Shown piece after piece: positions 1 through 7,418 of a DNA stretch of 64,000 bases. The notes beneath the pieces were generated by a model. That model saw only the letters and a list, made by a program, of their open reading frames with translations. It ran no database searches and had not been told where the DNA came from. The stretch is from Reyranella sp. Its GTDB lineage: Bacteria > Pseudomonadota > Alphaproteobacteria > Reyranellales > Reyranellaceae. Every line of letters begins with the position of its first letter. Position 1 is the stretch's first letter. The stretch is from assembly GCF_030651995.1 (NCBI RefSeq), contig NZ_JAUSBN010000075.1, positions 1 through 64,000 on the forward strand, written 5' to 3'. Made by a program: the position numbers and the translations under genes.

Positions 1-140
1 GTCTGCGCGGTGATGCCGGCATTGTGCGCGAGGTCCGACGCGGTGTGCGCGCGACCGTCCATCAGCAGCGACAGCATCGAGGCGCGCGCCGGGTCGCCCA
101 TCAGGGCGGCAATCTCGGAGAGGGCATTCACGGTGGTCAT
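1..140 (-). CDS. ArsR-family transcriptional regulator, N-terminal part (truncated by window edge)
   Basis: The visible 46 residues start at an ATG on the minus strand (138-140) and read MTTVNALSEIAALMGDPARA and onward into SMLSLLMDGRAHTASDLAHN. This is the usual opening of ArsR/SmtB winged-helix repressors: a helix with the D(P)xR turn, then the start of the helix-turn-helix. The effector-binding part lies outside the window, so metal or other ligand cannot be judged. It follows the phosphotransferase and DUF6285 genes in the same direction after a 64-base gap and may be co-transcribed with them. Confidence 0.75.
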   Translation of the reverse strand, partial: MTTVNALSEIAALMGDPARASMLSLLMDGRAHTASDLAHNAGITAQ

Positions 141-204
141 GGGCGAAGTCTAGGCCCGGCCGCCCGCGGTCGCCACGGTCAATGGTTCGGCAGGCGCCGA
201 AGTG

Positions 205-564
205 TCACCGCCACTTCGGATTGGCGATGGCGATCTTGTCGGCGATGGTGGCTTCGAGATGGGCCATCAGGGCGGCGTCGGCTTCGTCGCGTTCGCCGGT
301 GCGCAGCTGGCGCGCCAGTTCGCGGTTCAGCTCTGCGAGCGGGGCCTCTCGGCCGAGCAGTCCGACCAGGCGCTCGTGCTCGCGTGCATCGGCGGCCGGT
401 CCGAGACGCACCTCGCGTTCGAGGATGGCGAGCGAGTTCACGGCGACCCGCATCTGGAAGCCGAGCCGCGGCTCGGTGCGGTCGAGGGCGGGGGTTGCCT
501 CATCGCGCAGGAAGTCGGCGATGGCGGCTAAAAGTTCGGCGGCGGTGGGACGGTCCTGGGCCAC
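205..564 (-). CDS. DUF6285 domain-containing protein
   Basis: A 119-residue acidic and helical protein. I chose the GTG at 562-564, two bases after the stop of the upstream phosphotransferase gene, because the sequence from there (VAQDRPTAAELLAAIADFLR) looks like the start of this family. A longer frame reaching to 783 would lie inside the neighbouring gene. Small proteins of this kind are commonly found directly after aminoglycoside-phosphotransferase-like genes in acyl-CoA metabolism loci, which fits here. Biochemical function is unknown. The family assignment is from recall of the sequence pattern. Confidence 0.7.
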   Translation of the reverse strand: MAQDRPTAAELLAAIADFLRDEATPALDRTEPRLGFQMRVAVNSLAILEREVRLGPAADAREHERLVGLLGREAPLAELNRELARQLRTGERDEADAALMAHLEATIADKIAIANPKWR

Positions 565-566
565 GA

Positions 567-1592
567 TCAGGCTCCCTGCTTCAGGAGTTGCAACAGGTCG
601 ACTTCGGTCTCGACGGCGCGCCGGCCGATCGAGGCATGCTCCATCGATTTGATCGATCCGGAGAGATGCTTCCAGGCCTGGTTGAGACAGATGATGCCCC
701 AGTGCACGGTGCCGAAGACCTCCCACCAGTGGGCGCGGACCGGATCGACCGAGCCGCCGCCGGCCCGCTCGTAGGCGGCCCATAATTCCTCGCGGCTGCC
801 GAAGCCGCCGGCCGGTCTGTCGATCGCGCCGAAGCGCCAGCTCTTCACGCAGAGCCAGCCCAGATCCTCCACCGGGTCGCCGAGATGGGCGAGCTCCCAG
901 TCGAGGATCGTCGTCACGCCGGTCTCGTCGACCAGGTAGTTGCCGGTGCGGTAGTCGCCATGCACCAGCACCGGCCGGTCGAGCGGCGCGGGCTTGCGCC
1001 GGTCGAGCCAGGAGAGGGCCAGTTCGAAGACCGGCTGCGGCTGACCCAGCGCATCGAGCGAGCGGCGCAGCTCGGCGATATGGTCGGCCGCCTCGCGACG
1101 CACGAGGGGCGGCAGGGTGGCGCGATCGGTCGCATGGATGCGGGCCAGGATCCCGCCGAGCTGGCCCGCGATCCTGCCGCGCGCGGCCTCATAGGGCGGA
1201 TCGCGCAGCAGCTTGCGGGCAATCGCGATGCCGCCGACCCGGCGCATCACATAGGCGTCGCCCAGCCCGTCCTGCGGCGTGAGTTCGAACAACGGCTCGG
1301 GCGCGAGCACCCCGGCCGCATGGGCCGCGCGCAGCACCCGGAATTCGGTCGCGCGGTCGACGGCGATGGCGCGTTCGCGCTCGGTCTTGCCCTGGGCCGG
1401 CGGATCGCGGCGCAGGATCAGCGCGTGGCGCTCGCCGTTCACCACGGCATCGAAGCTCCAAGTCTGGCGCGAGGCGCCGCCGGACTGGCGGGACAGGGCT
1501 TCGATGGTCGCCGGGCCCCCGAAATGGCGGCGGGTCGCTTCGCCGAGGACGCGAGCGACAGTTTCTGTTTCAGTCGACGTGTGAACGCTCAT
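567..1592 (-). CDS. Phosphotransferase family protein (APH / ACAD10-like kinase fold)
   Basis: 341 residues with the aminoglycoside-phosphotransferase fold. The catalytic loop VLVHGDYRTGNYLVD (about residues 222-236) carries the HGDxxxxN signature, and the following ILDWELAHLGDPVEDLGW supplies the metal-binding Asp (DFG equivalent). The GGASRQTWSF segment near residue 40 is the nucleotide-binding loop region. Bacterial relatives belong to the ACAD10/11 N-terminal kinase group, thought to phosphorylate hydroxyacyl-CoA-type substrates rather than antibiotics. It is followed at once by DUF6285, which is the usual pairing. Start at 1592; divergent from the MaoC gene, whose putative start is about 70 bases away. 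Confidence 0.85.
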   Translation of the reverse strand: MSVHTSTETETVARVLGEATRRHFGGPATIEALSRQSGGASRQTWSFDAVVNGERHALILRRDPPAQGKTERERAIAVDRATEFRVLRAAHAAGVLAPEPLFELTPQDGLGDAYVMRRVGGIAIARKLLRDPPYEAARGRIAGQLGGILARIHATDRATLPPLVRREAADHIAELRRSLDALGQPQPVFELALSWLDRRKPAPLDRPVLVHGDYRTGNYLVDETGVTTILDWELAHLGDPVEDLGWLCVKSWRFGAIDRPAGGFGSREELWAAYERAGGGSVDPVRAHWWEVFGTVHWGIICLNQAWKHLSGSIKSMEHASIGRRAVETEVDLLQLLKQGA

Positions 1593-1660
1593 TTACCGGG
1601 ACTGTGGCACAGGCTCCGCCGCATGGTAAGAGGACCGCGCCAACAGGGGAGATCAGCAAA

Positions 1661-2107
1661 GTGTCGAGTGCCTTCGCCGCGATGAACGGCCTGTTCCTGG
1701 AAGACCTCAAGCCCGGCATGTCGGCGATGTTCGGCAAGACCGTGACCGACGCCGACATCGTGGCCTTCGCCGGCGTGTCCGGCGACACCAACCCGATCCA
1801 CCTGCACGATGGCTTCGCCCGCACCACGCGGTTCGGCCAGCGCATCGCGCACGGGATGCTGAGCGGCAGCTTCATCTCGACCGTGATCGGCACCAAGCTG
1901 CCGGGACCGGGCGCGATCTACATCTCCCAGACCATGAACTTCATGGCGCCGGTCCTGGTCGGCGAGACGATCACCGCCGTCGCGACCATCACCGCCATCG
2001 ACGAGAAGCGCCGCCGCGTCACGCTGAAGACCCAGTGCCTGAACGGCGACAAGGTGGTGATCGACGGCGAGGCCGTCGTGCTGGTGCCGCGGCGCGACGC
2101 GGCCTGA
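1661..2107 (+). CDS. MaoC-family (R)-specific enoyl-CoA hydratase
   Basis: A hot-dog-fold hydratase, 148 residues from the GTG at 1661. This start is preferred over an upstream ATG at 1604 because AGGGGAG lies 9-15 bases before it and the upstream residues are unlike the family. The hydratase-2 motif is clear: DIVAFAGVSGDTNPIHLHDGFA, with the catalytic Asp and His, then RIAHGML. The closest kinds are PhaJ-like enzymes that hydrate trans-2-enoyl-CoA to (R)-3-hydroxyacyl-CoA. It is divergent from the phosphotransferase and sits 9 bases before ribF, so it is probably co-transcribed with ribF. Confidence 0.88.
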   Translation: MSSAFAAMNGLFLEDLKPGMSAMFGKTVTDADIVAFAGVSGDTNPIHLHDGFARTTRFGQRIAHGMLSGSFISTVIGTKLPGPGAIYISQTMNFMAPVLVGETITAVATITAIDEKRRRVTLKTQCLNGDKVVIDGEAVVLVPRRDAA

Positions 2108-2116
2108 GCGGATCGC

Positions 2117-3049
2117 ATGGTTCCGGTGTTCGACGACTGGCATTCGGTGCCGCCCGAGTGGACGGGCGGCGTGGTGGCGCTCGGCAATTTCGACGGCGTG
2201 CATCACGGCCACCAGGCGCTTCTCACGCATGCGCGGGAGAAGGCCGGGGAACTCGGCGCGCCGCTGCTTGCCTTCACCTTCGAGCCGCACCCGCGCGGCT
2301 TCTTCGTGCCCGACACCGGACCGTTCCGGCTGACGCTGGCGCCGGCCAAGACGCGGCTGCTGGCCGAGCATGGCGTGAAGGCGGTGCTGGCCCAGCACTT
2401 CGATGCGGCCTTCGCGGCCCTGCCGGCGGCGTCGTTCATCGACGACGTGCTCGCGAAGGGGCTGCGGGCCCGCCATGTCGTCTGCGGCTACGACTTCACC
2501 TTCGGCGCCCGCCGCAGCGGCAACGTCGAGATGCTGCGGGCCGAGGGCAGGGTGCGCGGCTTCGAGGTCTCGGTGCTCGACCCGGTGACGCACGAAGGCG
2601 AGATCTATTCCTCGACCCGCATCCGCGAGTCGCTGCGCCACGGCTGGGCCCGCGAGGCCGCTGACCTGCTGGGGCACCAGTGGGAGATCGAGGGCAAGGT
2701 CGAGCTGGGCGACCAGCGCGGCCGCACCATCGGATTTCCGACCGCCAACGTCGCTCTGGGCGAACATCTTCGCCCGCGCTTCGGCGTCTATGCCGTGCGG
2801 GCCCTGGTCGACGGCACCTGGCGCAATGGCGTCGCCAATCTCGGGAAGCGCCCGACCTTCGGCAAGCTGCAGGAGAATTTCGAGGTCCACCTGTTCGACT
2901 TCACGGGCGACCTCTACGGTCAGGTCCTGAGAGTTGCGTTGGTCGACTTCATTCGCGCCGAAATGAAATTCTCCGGCCTCGATGCGCTCAAGGCCCAGAT
3001 CGCGGCCGACGGCGAGGCGGCGCGGCGGATACTTGCCGCAGCAACTTGA
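2117..3049 (+). CDS. ribF: Bifunctional riboflavin kinase / FAD synthetase
   Basis: 310 residues, the normal length for RibF. It converts riboflavin to FMN and then FAD in the cytoplasm. The N-terminal adenylyltransferase domain shows GNFDGVHHGHQ (residues 23-33), FTFEPHP and the SSTRIRESL motif. The C-terminal riboflavin kinase domain shows GFPTANV and the FGVYAV and LGKRPTFG segments. ATG start 9 bases after the MaoC stop. It converges with the cyclase gene: the two stop codons are separated by one base, leaving no room for an intergenic terminator. Confidence 0.95.
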   Translation: MVPVFDDWHSVPPEWTGGVVALGNFDGVHHGHQALLTHAREKAGELGAPLLAFTFEPHPRGFFVPDTGPFRLTLAPAKTRLLAEHGVKAVLAQHFDAAFAALPAASFIDDVLAKGLRARHVVCGYDFTFGARRSGNVEMLRAEGRVRGFEVSVLDPVTHEGEIYSSTRIRESLRHGWAREAADLLGHQWEIEGKVELGDQRGRTIGFPTANVALGEHLRPRFGVYAVRALVDGTWRNGVANLGKRPTFGKLQENFEVHLFDFTGDLYGQVLRVALVDFIRAEMKFSGLDALKAQIAADGEAARRILAAAT

Positions 3050-3050
3050 G

Positions 3051-6000
3051 TCAGCCGTGGGGCGATGGCAGGTGCGCCAACAGCTCCGCGCCCGTCTCCG
3101 CCAGAAGCGACCTGAACGCAGGTGACGTCGGCCCGCCGATCAGCCACTCCGCATAGGCCAACCAGACCTTGGCGCCGCGTCGCCGCGCGACGGCGGCGGC
3201 TTCTTCCGCCGTCACCCGCGCACGGTCGCCGAGGCCCGCCCGCAACTGGACATAGGCCAGGTCGCACAGCATGCGTGCCTCGTTTTCCAGGCCCGCCTGA
3301 CGCTGGCGAGCGAGGCGCAGGGCGTCGCTCAGGGTCGTGGTTGCGTCGGAGTATTCGCCGCGCATGGCCTGGCCCAGGCCCGCGTAAGCCCTGCCATAGA
3401 CCATCAGGTAGGGATTGCCGCTCTTCTCGCCCAGGCGATGGGCGGCCGTACCGTGCTCGGTTGCGAGTGCCACGTCGCCGGTCCCCCAGGCGATATCGGC
3501 CATCGTTGCATGGGCCAGCAGCCGATGCAGAACATCGACCGTCGATTCGTCGCTTGCGATCAGGTCGGTGGCAAGCGTGCGGGCCTCGTCGTATCTGCCC
3601 ATCATCGCCAGCGTCTGGCCGCGCATGCCCTTGACCCAGACGTCGACGCGGAAGCCCAGCGTCTGCTGATCCTGCTCCTCTACCTTGTCGACGCTCGCGA
3701 GTGCGAGTTCGTTGTCTGACAGGGCGGCATGCAGGTCGCCGGCCAGTCGCAGCGCATGGCATCGGATGGTGGTCAAGACCGCGGCGAGTCCGGCATGCTT
3801 GAGCGGATCGAGCAGGTCGCGCGCCTCGCTCACCTTGGCGACATAGTCCACGGCCGAGCCGGTGCTGCCCAGGGCGCGGCCGAAGGCGGCGGTGACGAGC
3901 GTGATGGCCCGCATATCGCCGAGCGAACGCGCGATTTCCAGCGCCTCGATGTAGTACGGCTCGACATCGGCAGCCGTCAGCCCCTCGCGCCATGCGAAGT
4001 TCACGATCTGGCCACTCGCCATCAGCAGCGGATAGCGCGCGGGCCCTTCCAGCGGCAGGTTGAGCAGCAACCGGCGGACCCGCTTCCAGGCTTCGAGTGC
4101 CTGTGCCGGATCGCGTGTGCCGTGCCACATCGCCGCCTTCATGTTGTACGAGGCCGCCTGAGGAATACTCCCCGCCTCCTCGAGATGATAGGCGATGAAG
4201 CCCGCCTGCGCGCCGCCCGGATCCGACAAGGTCTTTTCCAGCTCGGCTGCGACCGCCGCGTGAAGCGCGCGCCGCTTTTCCGATACGAGGGAGCGGTAGA
4301 CGACCTCCTGCAGCATCGGGTGCTTGAAGGCGAACGTTCCCGCGGGTGGACCGCCGGTCTCATAGACAAGACCGGCCGTCGAGAGGCGGTGCAGGGCCAT
4401 GGTCACGACCGATTCCGCCAGTCCCGCGACATGCTCTAGGATCGGCGCCATGAACTCGCGACCAATAACAGCGGCCGTCTGGAGCAGCGTGCGCTCCATT
4501 TCGGGACGGCTGTCGACGCGCGCCGCCACGATCGCCTGCACGTTGTCCGGAACCAGCTTCATGTCGGGCGTGCGCAGAAGGCGGTAGGCACCGGCCTCGC
4601 CGGCGAGGTGGCCGCCGTCGGCGAACTTGCGTACCAGTTCCTCGATGAAGAACGGATTACCGCGCGCCCGGTCGGCAATTAGCGGCAGCAACGGGGCGAC
4701 CGATTGATCGTCGCCCAGCAGATGCGAAGCCAGTTCGTCGGCGGCGTTCTTGCGCAGCGGCGCCAGGGAGACTTGATCGTAGTGGTCGCCACGCATCCAC
4801 GGCGCGGCATAGCCGGGTCGGAAATTCACCAGCAACAGGAGGCGGCTGCCAATGAGGGCTTCGGCCAGAACTTCGATCAGCGATTCGCTGCCCGAGTCCA
4901 TGAAGTGGAGATCCTCGAGCAGGATGACTGCCGGCGTGGTCGCCCCGGCTGCGCGGGCCAGGCGCCGGAAGAGCGCCTCGAGGCGGTCGCGCCGGGTTCC
5001 CGGATCCATCCTGGCGAGCACCGGGCCACCGGCGCCTATGCCGAGGAAGTCGGAGAGCAGCGGCAGCTCGATGCTCAAGGCCGGATCAATGCGATCGAGG
5101 ACCTCGGCAGCCTTGGTCCGCCCGCGCTCGGCGCTGTCGTCCGGAGCGATCTCGAAGAAGGCCCTGAGGATATCGATGACCGGCTCGAACGGCGTGGCGC
5201 GGCTGTGCGCCAGGGCCCGACCTTCGAGCACGCGGATGCCTCGCGCGCGGCATCGTTCGGCAAATTCGAAAGCCAGGCGACTCTTGCCGACGCCGGCCTC
5301 GGCCACCACGCCGACGGCGCAGCCATCGCCTTCGGTTGCGCGCTCCAGATTGCGCTCGAGCAGGGCGAGTTCGGCATCGCGCCCGACGAAACCTGAGCGT
5401 TCACGCTCGAGGCTGAAGCGCTGGCTGGTCGGCCCGCGACGCAGGCCGGTCAGCAGGAACACTTCCATCGGCGCCGACAGGCCGCGCACCTCTCGGTCGC
5501 CCATGGAGTCCACCGAAACGAATTGGCGGGCGCCCCGCAGCGTGGCCGGCGAGATCGCGATCCCACCCAACGGCGCAAGGCCTTCCAGGCGGCTCGCGAT
5601 GTGAACGGTGATGCCGGTGGCGTCGAAGTCGGTGGAGAAATCGGTGGCCACGGTGCGGGCCAGCACTTCGCCCGAATGAATACCGACGCGGATCGGCAAC
5701 GCCTCGCCCGGCAAGGCCTTGACCAAGGCCTGCATCGCGAGACCCGCACAGCAAGCCCGCACCGCATGATCTTCCTGCGGGTTGGGCGTCCCAAACAGCG
5801 CCATGACGCCGTCGCCCTGGACCTTGACGACCGATCCCTCGAAACGTCGCACCGCCTCGTGCATCGCCTCGATGGCGGGCGCGAGCCGCTTGGCGGCCTC
5901 TTCCGGATCGAGTCGCTCGATCAGCTCGGTCGAGCCGGAGACGTCGGCGAACAGGACGGTGATCTGCTTCAGCTCACCGTCGCTGGCGGGTGACTTGCCG

Positions 6001-6164
6001 GTGGCGGTCTTTCTTGCGAGCGCCGTGCCGCATTGGGCGCAGAAGCGGGCGCCCGGAGGGTTGATCGAACTGCAGGACGGGCAGGCCTGTCCGAGCGCCG
6101 TGCCACAATCGATGCAGAAGCGGGCATCAGGGGCGTTGTTCGTATCGCAATTTGAACAGCGCAT
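3051..6164 (-). CDS. Class III adenylate/guanylate cyclase fused to AAA ATPase and TPR region, with zinc ribbons
   Basis: A 1037-residue signalling protein. Two CxxC-x10-CxxC zinc ribbons are seen at C3/C6/C17/C20 and C28/C31/C42/C45. The class III cyclase domain (about 65-240) has the metal Asp in VLFADVSGST (D74) and GDGVMALFG (D118). The ATPase domain has a Walker A with K294 (AEAGVGKS) and a Walker B ending LLEDLHFMD. The remaining roughly 500 residues are helical and TPR-like, as in MalT/AfsR-type STAND proteins. It probably makes cyclic nucleotide in response to protein or ligand binding by the STAND part; the signal is unknown. It lies 7 bases after a low-GC hypothetical gene in the same direction, so co-transcription is possible. 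Confidence 0.88.
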   Translation of the reverse strand: MRCSNCDTNNAPDARFCIDCGTALGQACPSCSSINPPGARFCAQCGTALARKTATGKSPASDGELKQITVLFADVSGSTELIERLDPEEAAKRLAPAIEAMHEAVRRFEGSVVKVQGDGVMALFGTPNPQEDHAVRACCAGLAMQALVKALPGEALPIRVGIHSGEVLARTVATDFSTDFDATGITVHIASRLEGLAPLGGIAISPATLRGARQFVSVDSMGDREVRGLSAPMEVFLLTGLRRGPTSQRFSLERERSGFVGRDAELALLERNLERATEGDGCAVGVVAEAGVGKSRLAFEFAERCRARGIRVLEGRALAHSRATPFEPVIDILRAFFEIAPDDSAERGRTKAAEVLDRIDPALSIELPLLSDFLGIGAGGPVLARMDPGTRRDRLEALFRRLARAAGATTPAVILLEDLHFMDSGSESLIEVLAEALIGSRLLLLVNFRPGYAAPWMRGDHYDQVSLAPLRKNAADELASHLLGDDQSVAPLLPLIADRARGNPFFIEELVRKFADGGHLAGEAGAYRLLRTPDMKLVPDNVQAIVAARVDSRPEMERTLLQTAAVIGREFMAPILEHVAGLAESVVTMALHRLSTAGLVYETGGPPAGTFAFKHPMLQEVVYRSLVSEKRRALHAAVAAELEKTLSDPGGAQAGFIAYHLEEAGSIPQAASYNMKAAMWHGTRDPAQALEAWKRVRRLLLNLPLEGPARYPLLMASGQIVNFAWREGLTAADVEPYYIEALEIARSLGDMRAITLVTAAFGRALGSTGSAVDYVAKVSEARDLLDPLKHAGLAAVLTTIRCHALRLAGDLHAALSDNELALASVDKVEEQDQQTLGFRVDVWVKGMRGQTLAMMGRYDEARTLATDLIASDESTVDVLHRLLAHATMADIAWGTGDVALATEHGTAAHRLGEKSGNPYLMVYGRAYAGLGQAMRGEYSDATTTLSDALRLARQRQAGLENEARMLCDLAYVQLRAGLGDRARVTAEEAAAVARRRGAKVWLAYAEWLIGGPTSPAFRSLLAETGAELLAHLPSPHG

Positions 6165-6171
6165 TCAATGT

Positions 6172-6696
6172 CTATAACTTTCGACGCTTCGCTGCTGCCG
6201 CTCGACGTACTGCTGCTCTCTCGCGGCGCTTCTTAATGTACGCGGCTACTGCATTCGCGGGCATCGTCGTGATCGTGATTACCTGTGCGTAGCCCGTGTT
6301 TGGACCAACTTGGGTAGCAGTGGCGGTAATTGCATTTGCGTTGGGAACAATGACAAACACGATCTCCGAACACAGTCTTCCGTTGGTGCCGTCGTCATTT
6401 AAGCCATCACGAATAAATCCTCGAACGTCGTCACCTACTTCGACCCAAGAACTGTGCAAATGCTGCAGCCAAGCTCTGAATGCATTGTCCGGTCCAGGCG
6501 CCTTTGCCTTCAGTTTTTCCACCTTGGCGATATGGTGCAGCCTCTTGGGCTTTGCCTCGGAACTCGAAGATGAGCCTCCGATAAAGTAGTCCTTTTTCTT
6601 GGCGACGCGCCAATCGCCCAAGTTATCGACATTGAACCGCCTGTTTACGAGGGCAATCAAATCGATCGTCTCGTCGGTGTTAAAGTACAGACCCAT
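6172..6696 (-). CDS. Hypothetical protein with basic C-terminus, low-GC gene
   Basis: 174 residues from the ATG at 6694-6696, chosen because GGGGAGG lies at good spacing before it (a longer frame begins at 6717). I do not recognise the family. Visible features are an N-terminal MGLYFNTDETIDLIALVNRR segment, a serine run followed by lysine-rich sequence, a middle beta-rich stretch, and a very basic tail rich in Arg, Lys and Ala. Base composition differs from its surroundings: 58 of 120 bases are G or C at 6301-6420, against clearly higher values on both sides. This suggests recent acquisition. It lies between a metalloprotease candidate and the cyclase/ATPase, all in one direction. Confidence 0.6.
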   Translation of the reverse strand: MGLYFNTDETIDLIALVNRRFNVDNLGDWRVAKKKDYFIGGSSSSSEAKPKRLHHIAKVEKLKAKAPGPDNAFRAWLQHLHSSWVEVGDDVRGFIRDGLNDDGTNGRLCSEIVFVIVPNANAITATATQVGPNTGYAQVITITTMPANAVAAYIKKRRERAAVRRAAAAKRRKL

Positions 6697-6763
6697 TTCT
6701 GCCTCCCCCTCCGTCAACCGATAAACATTGCGCCTGCATCAATCGGCGCGCAACATGCAAAAA

Positions 6764-7225
6764 TCAACACTTGTTACGGCATTGAACCGCTTGAAGTTGG
6801 GCTAGTCCGGTCCTGGCGATGTGACGGCCGCTTGTTTCGCCAAAAATGCTCGGAAGGCCCACCGCGAGCGCCCACTCCGTCGCGCGTTCTTCGCTGCTCA
6901 GCCAGCGATAGTTTGCAAGGTAGGGCGCCCCCGCTAAGTGATGGCCGGTCTCGTGAGCCAGTGCGACCGCTAGTCCCGCCAAACCGATCCGTCGATGACG
7001 TACAAGACCTCCATAAAGCCTCACTCGCTTTTGCTTTCCATCGAGGAAGGCCTGAGCGTTGATGAGTTTCACTTCGAGGTCCATGTCGTAGATCAACTGA
7101 GGAAAGGCAGTCTGAAATCGACGAATTATGGAACGTGCGCGTCGTCGTGGCCAAGGCGCCTCAAGGGGCCAGAGCAACCGCGAGTTGGCGGCACGATCGA
7201 AAAGAGGCATGGTCCACGATGGCAC
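6764..7225 (-). CDS. Putative HExxH zinc metalloprotease, small, low-GC gene
   Basis: 153 residues. The key motif is AHETGHHLAG (HExxH plus one more His) at about residue 90, in a predicted helix, followed about 15-20 residues later by SEERATEWAL. In M48-like and ImmA-like peptidases an ExxA/D segment there supplies the third zinc ligand. Upstream, QAFLDGKQKRVRLYGGLV resembles the beta hairpin before the zinc helix. There is no signal peptide, so it is probably cytoplasmic, and no helix-turn-helix such as ImmA partners carry. The start is uncertain (7225 or a nearby Met). First gene of a minus-strand set with the unknown low-GC gene and the cyclase/ATPase. Confidence 0.55.
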   Translation of the reverse strand: MPSWTMPLFDRAANSRLLWPLEAPWPRRRARSIIRRFQTAFPQLIYDMDLEVKLINAQAFLDGKQKRVRLYGGLVRHRRIGLAGLAVALAHETGHHLAGAPYLANYRWLSSEERATEWALAVGLPSIFGETSGRHIARTGLAQLQAVQCRNKC

Positions 7226-7254
7226 CCGATGTTCATCAGAGCAACGGCCCCGCC

Positions 7255-7283
7255 TTGACCCCCCCGACCCCCATCCCTAGATT
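7255..7283 (+). promoter_or_regulatory. Sigma-70-type promoter for ileS
   Basis: TTGACC at 7255-7260 and TAGATT at 7278-7283 with a 17-base spacer. Transcription would start near 7290, giving an mRNA leader of about 130 bases before ileS. Assigned by match to the housekeeping consensus only. Confidence 0.5.
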
Positions 7284-7367
7284 GCGCGCCCTATGTTCAC
7301 CAGGGCTTTCCAGGAGCGAATTACCCGCCCGGTCCGCTGACCGCGGCCGGGTCGTCATGCCTGCCAG

Positions 7368-7388
7368 CGGCCACCCGGCGGGTGGCCG
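7368..7388 (+). promoter_or_regulatory. Hairpin in the ileS leader
   Basis: A 9-bp perfect stem (CGGCCACCC / GGGTGGCCG) with a GGC loop lies 30 bases before the ileS GTG. A second, bulged GC-rich hairpin lies just upstream (about 7327-7352). There is no U-run after either, so they are not simple terminators. The leader has no T-box features that I can recognise. A role in ileS translation is possible but unproven. Confidence 0.35.
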
Positions 7389-7418
7389 GAATTTGCTCCC
7401 TCCTGCGCCGAGTTTCCT

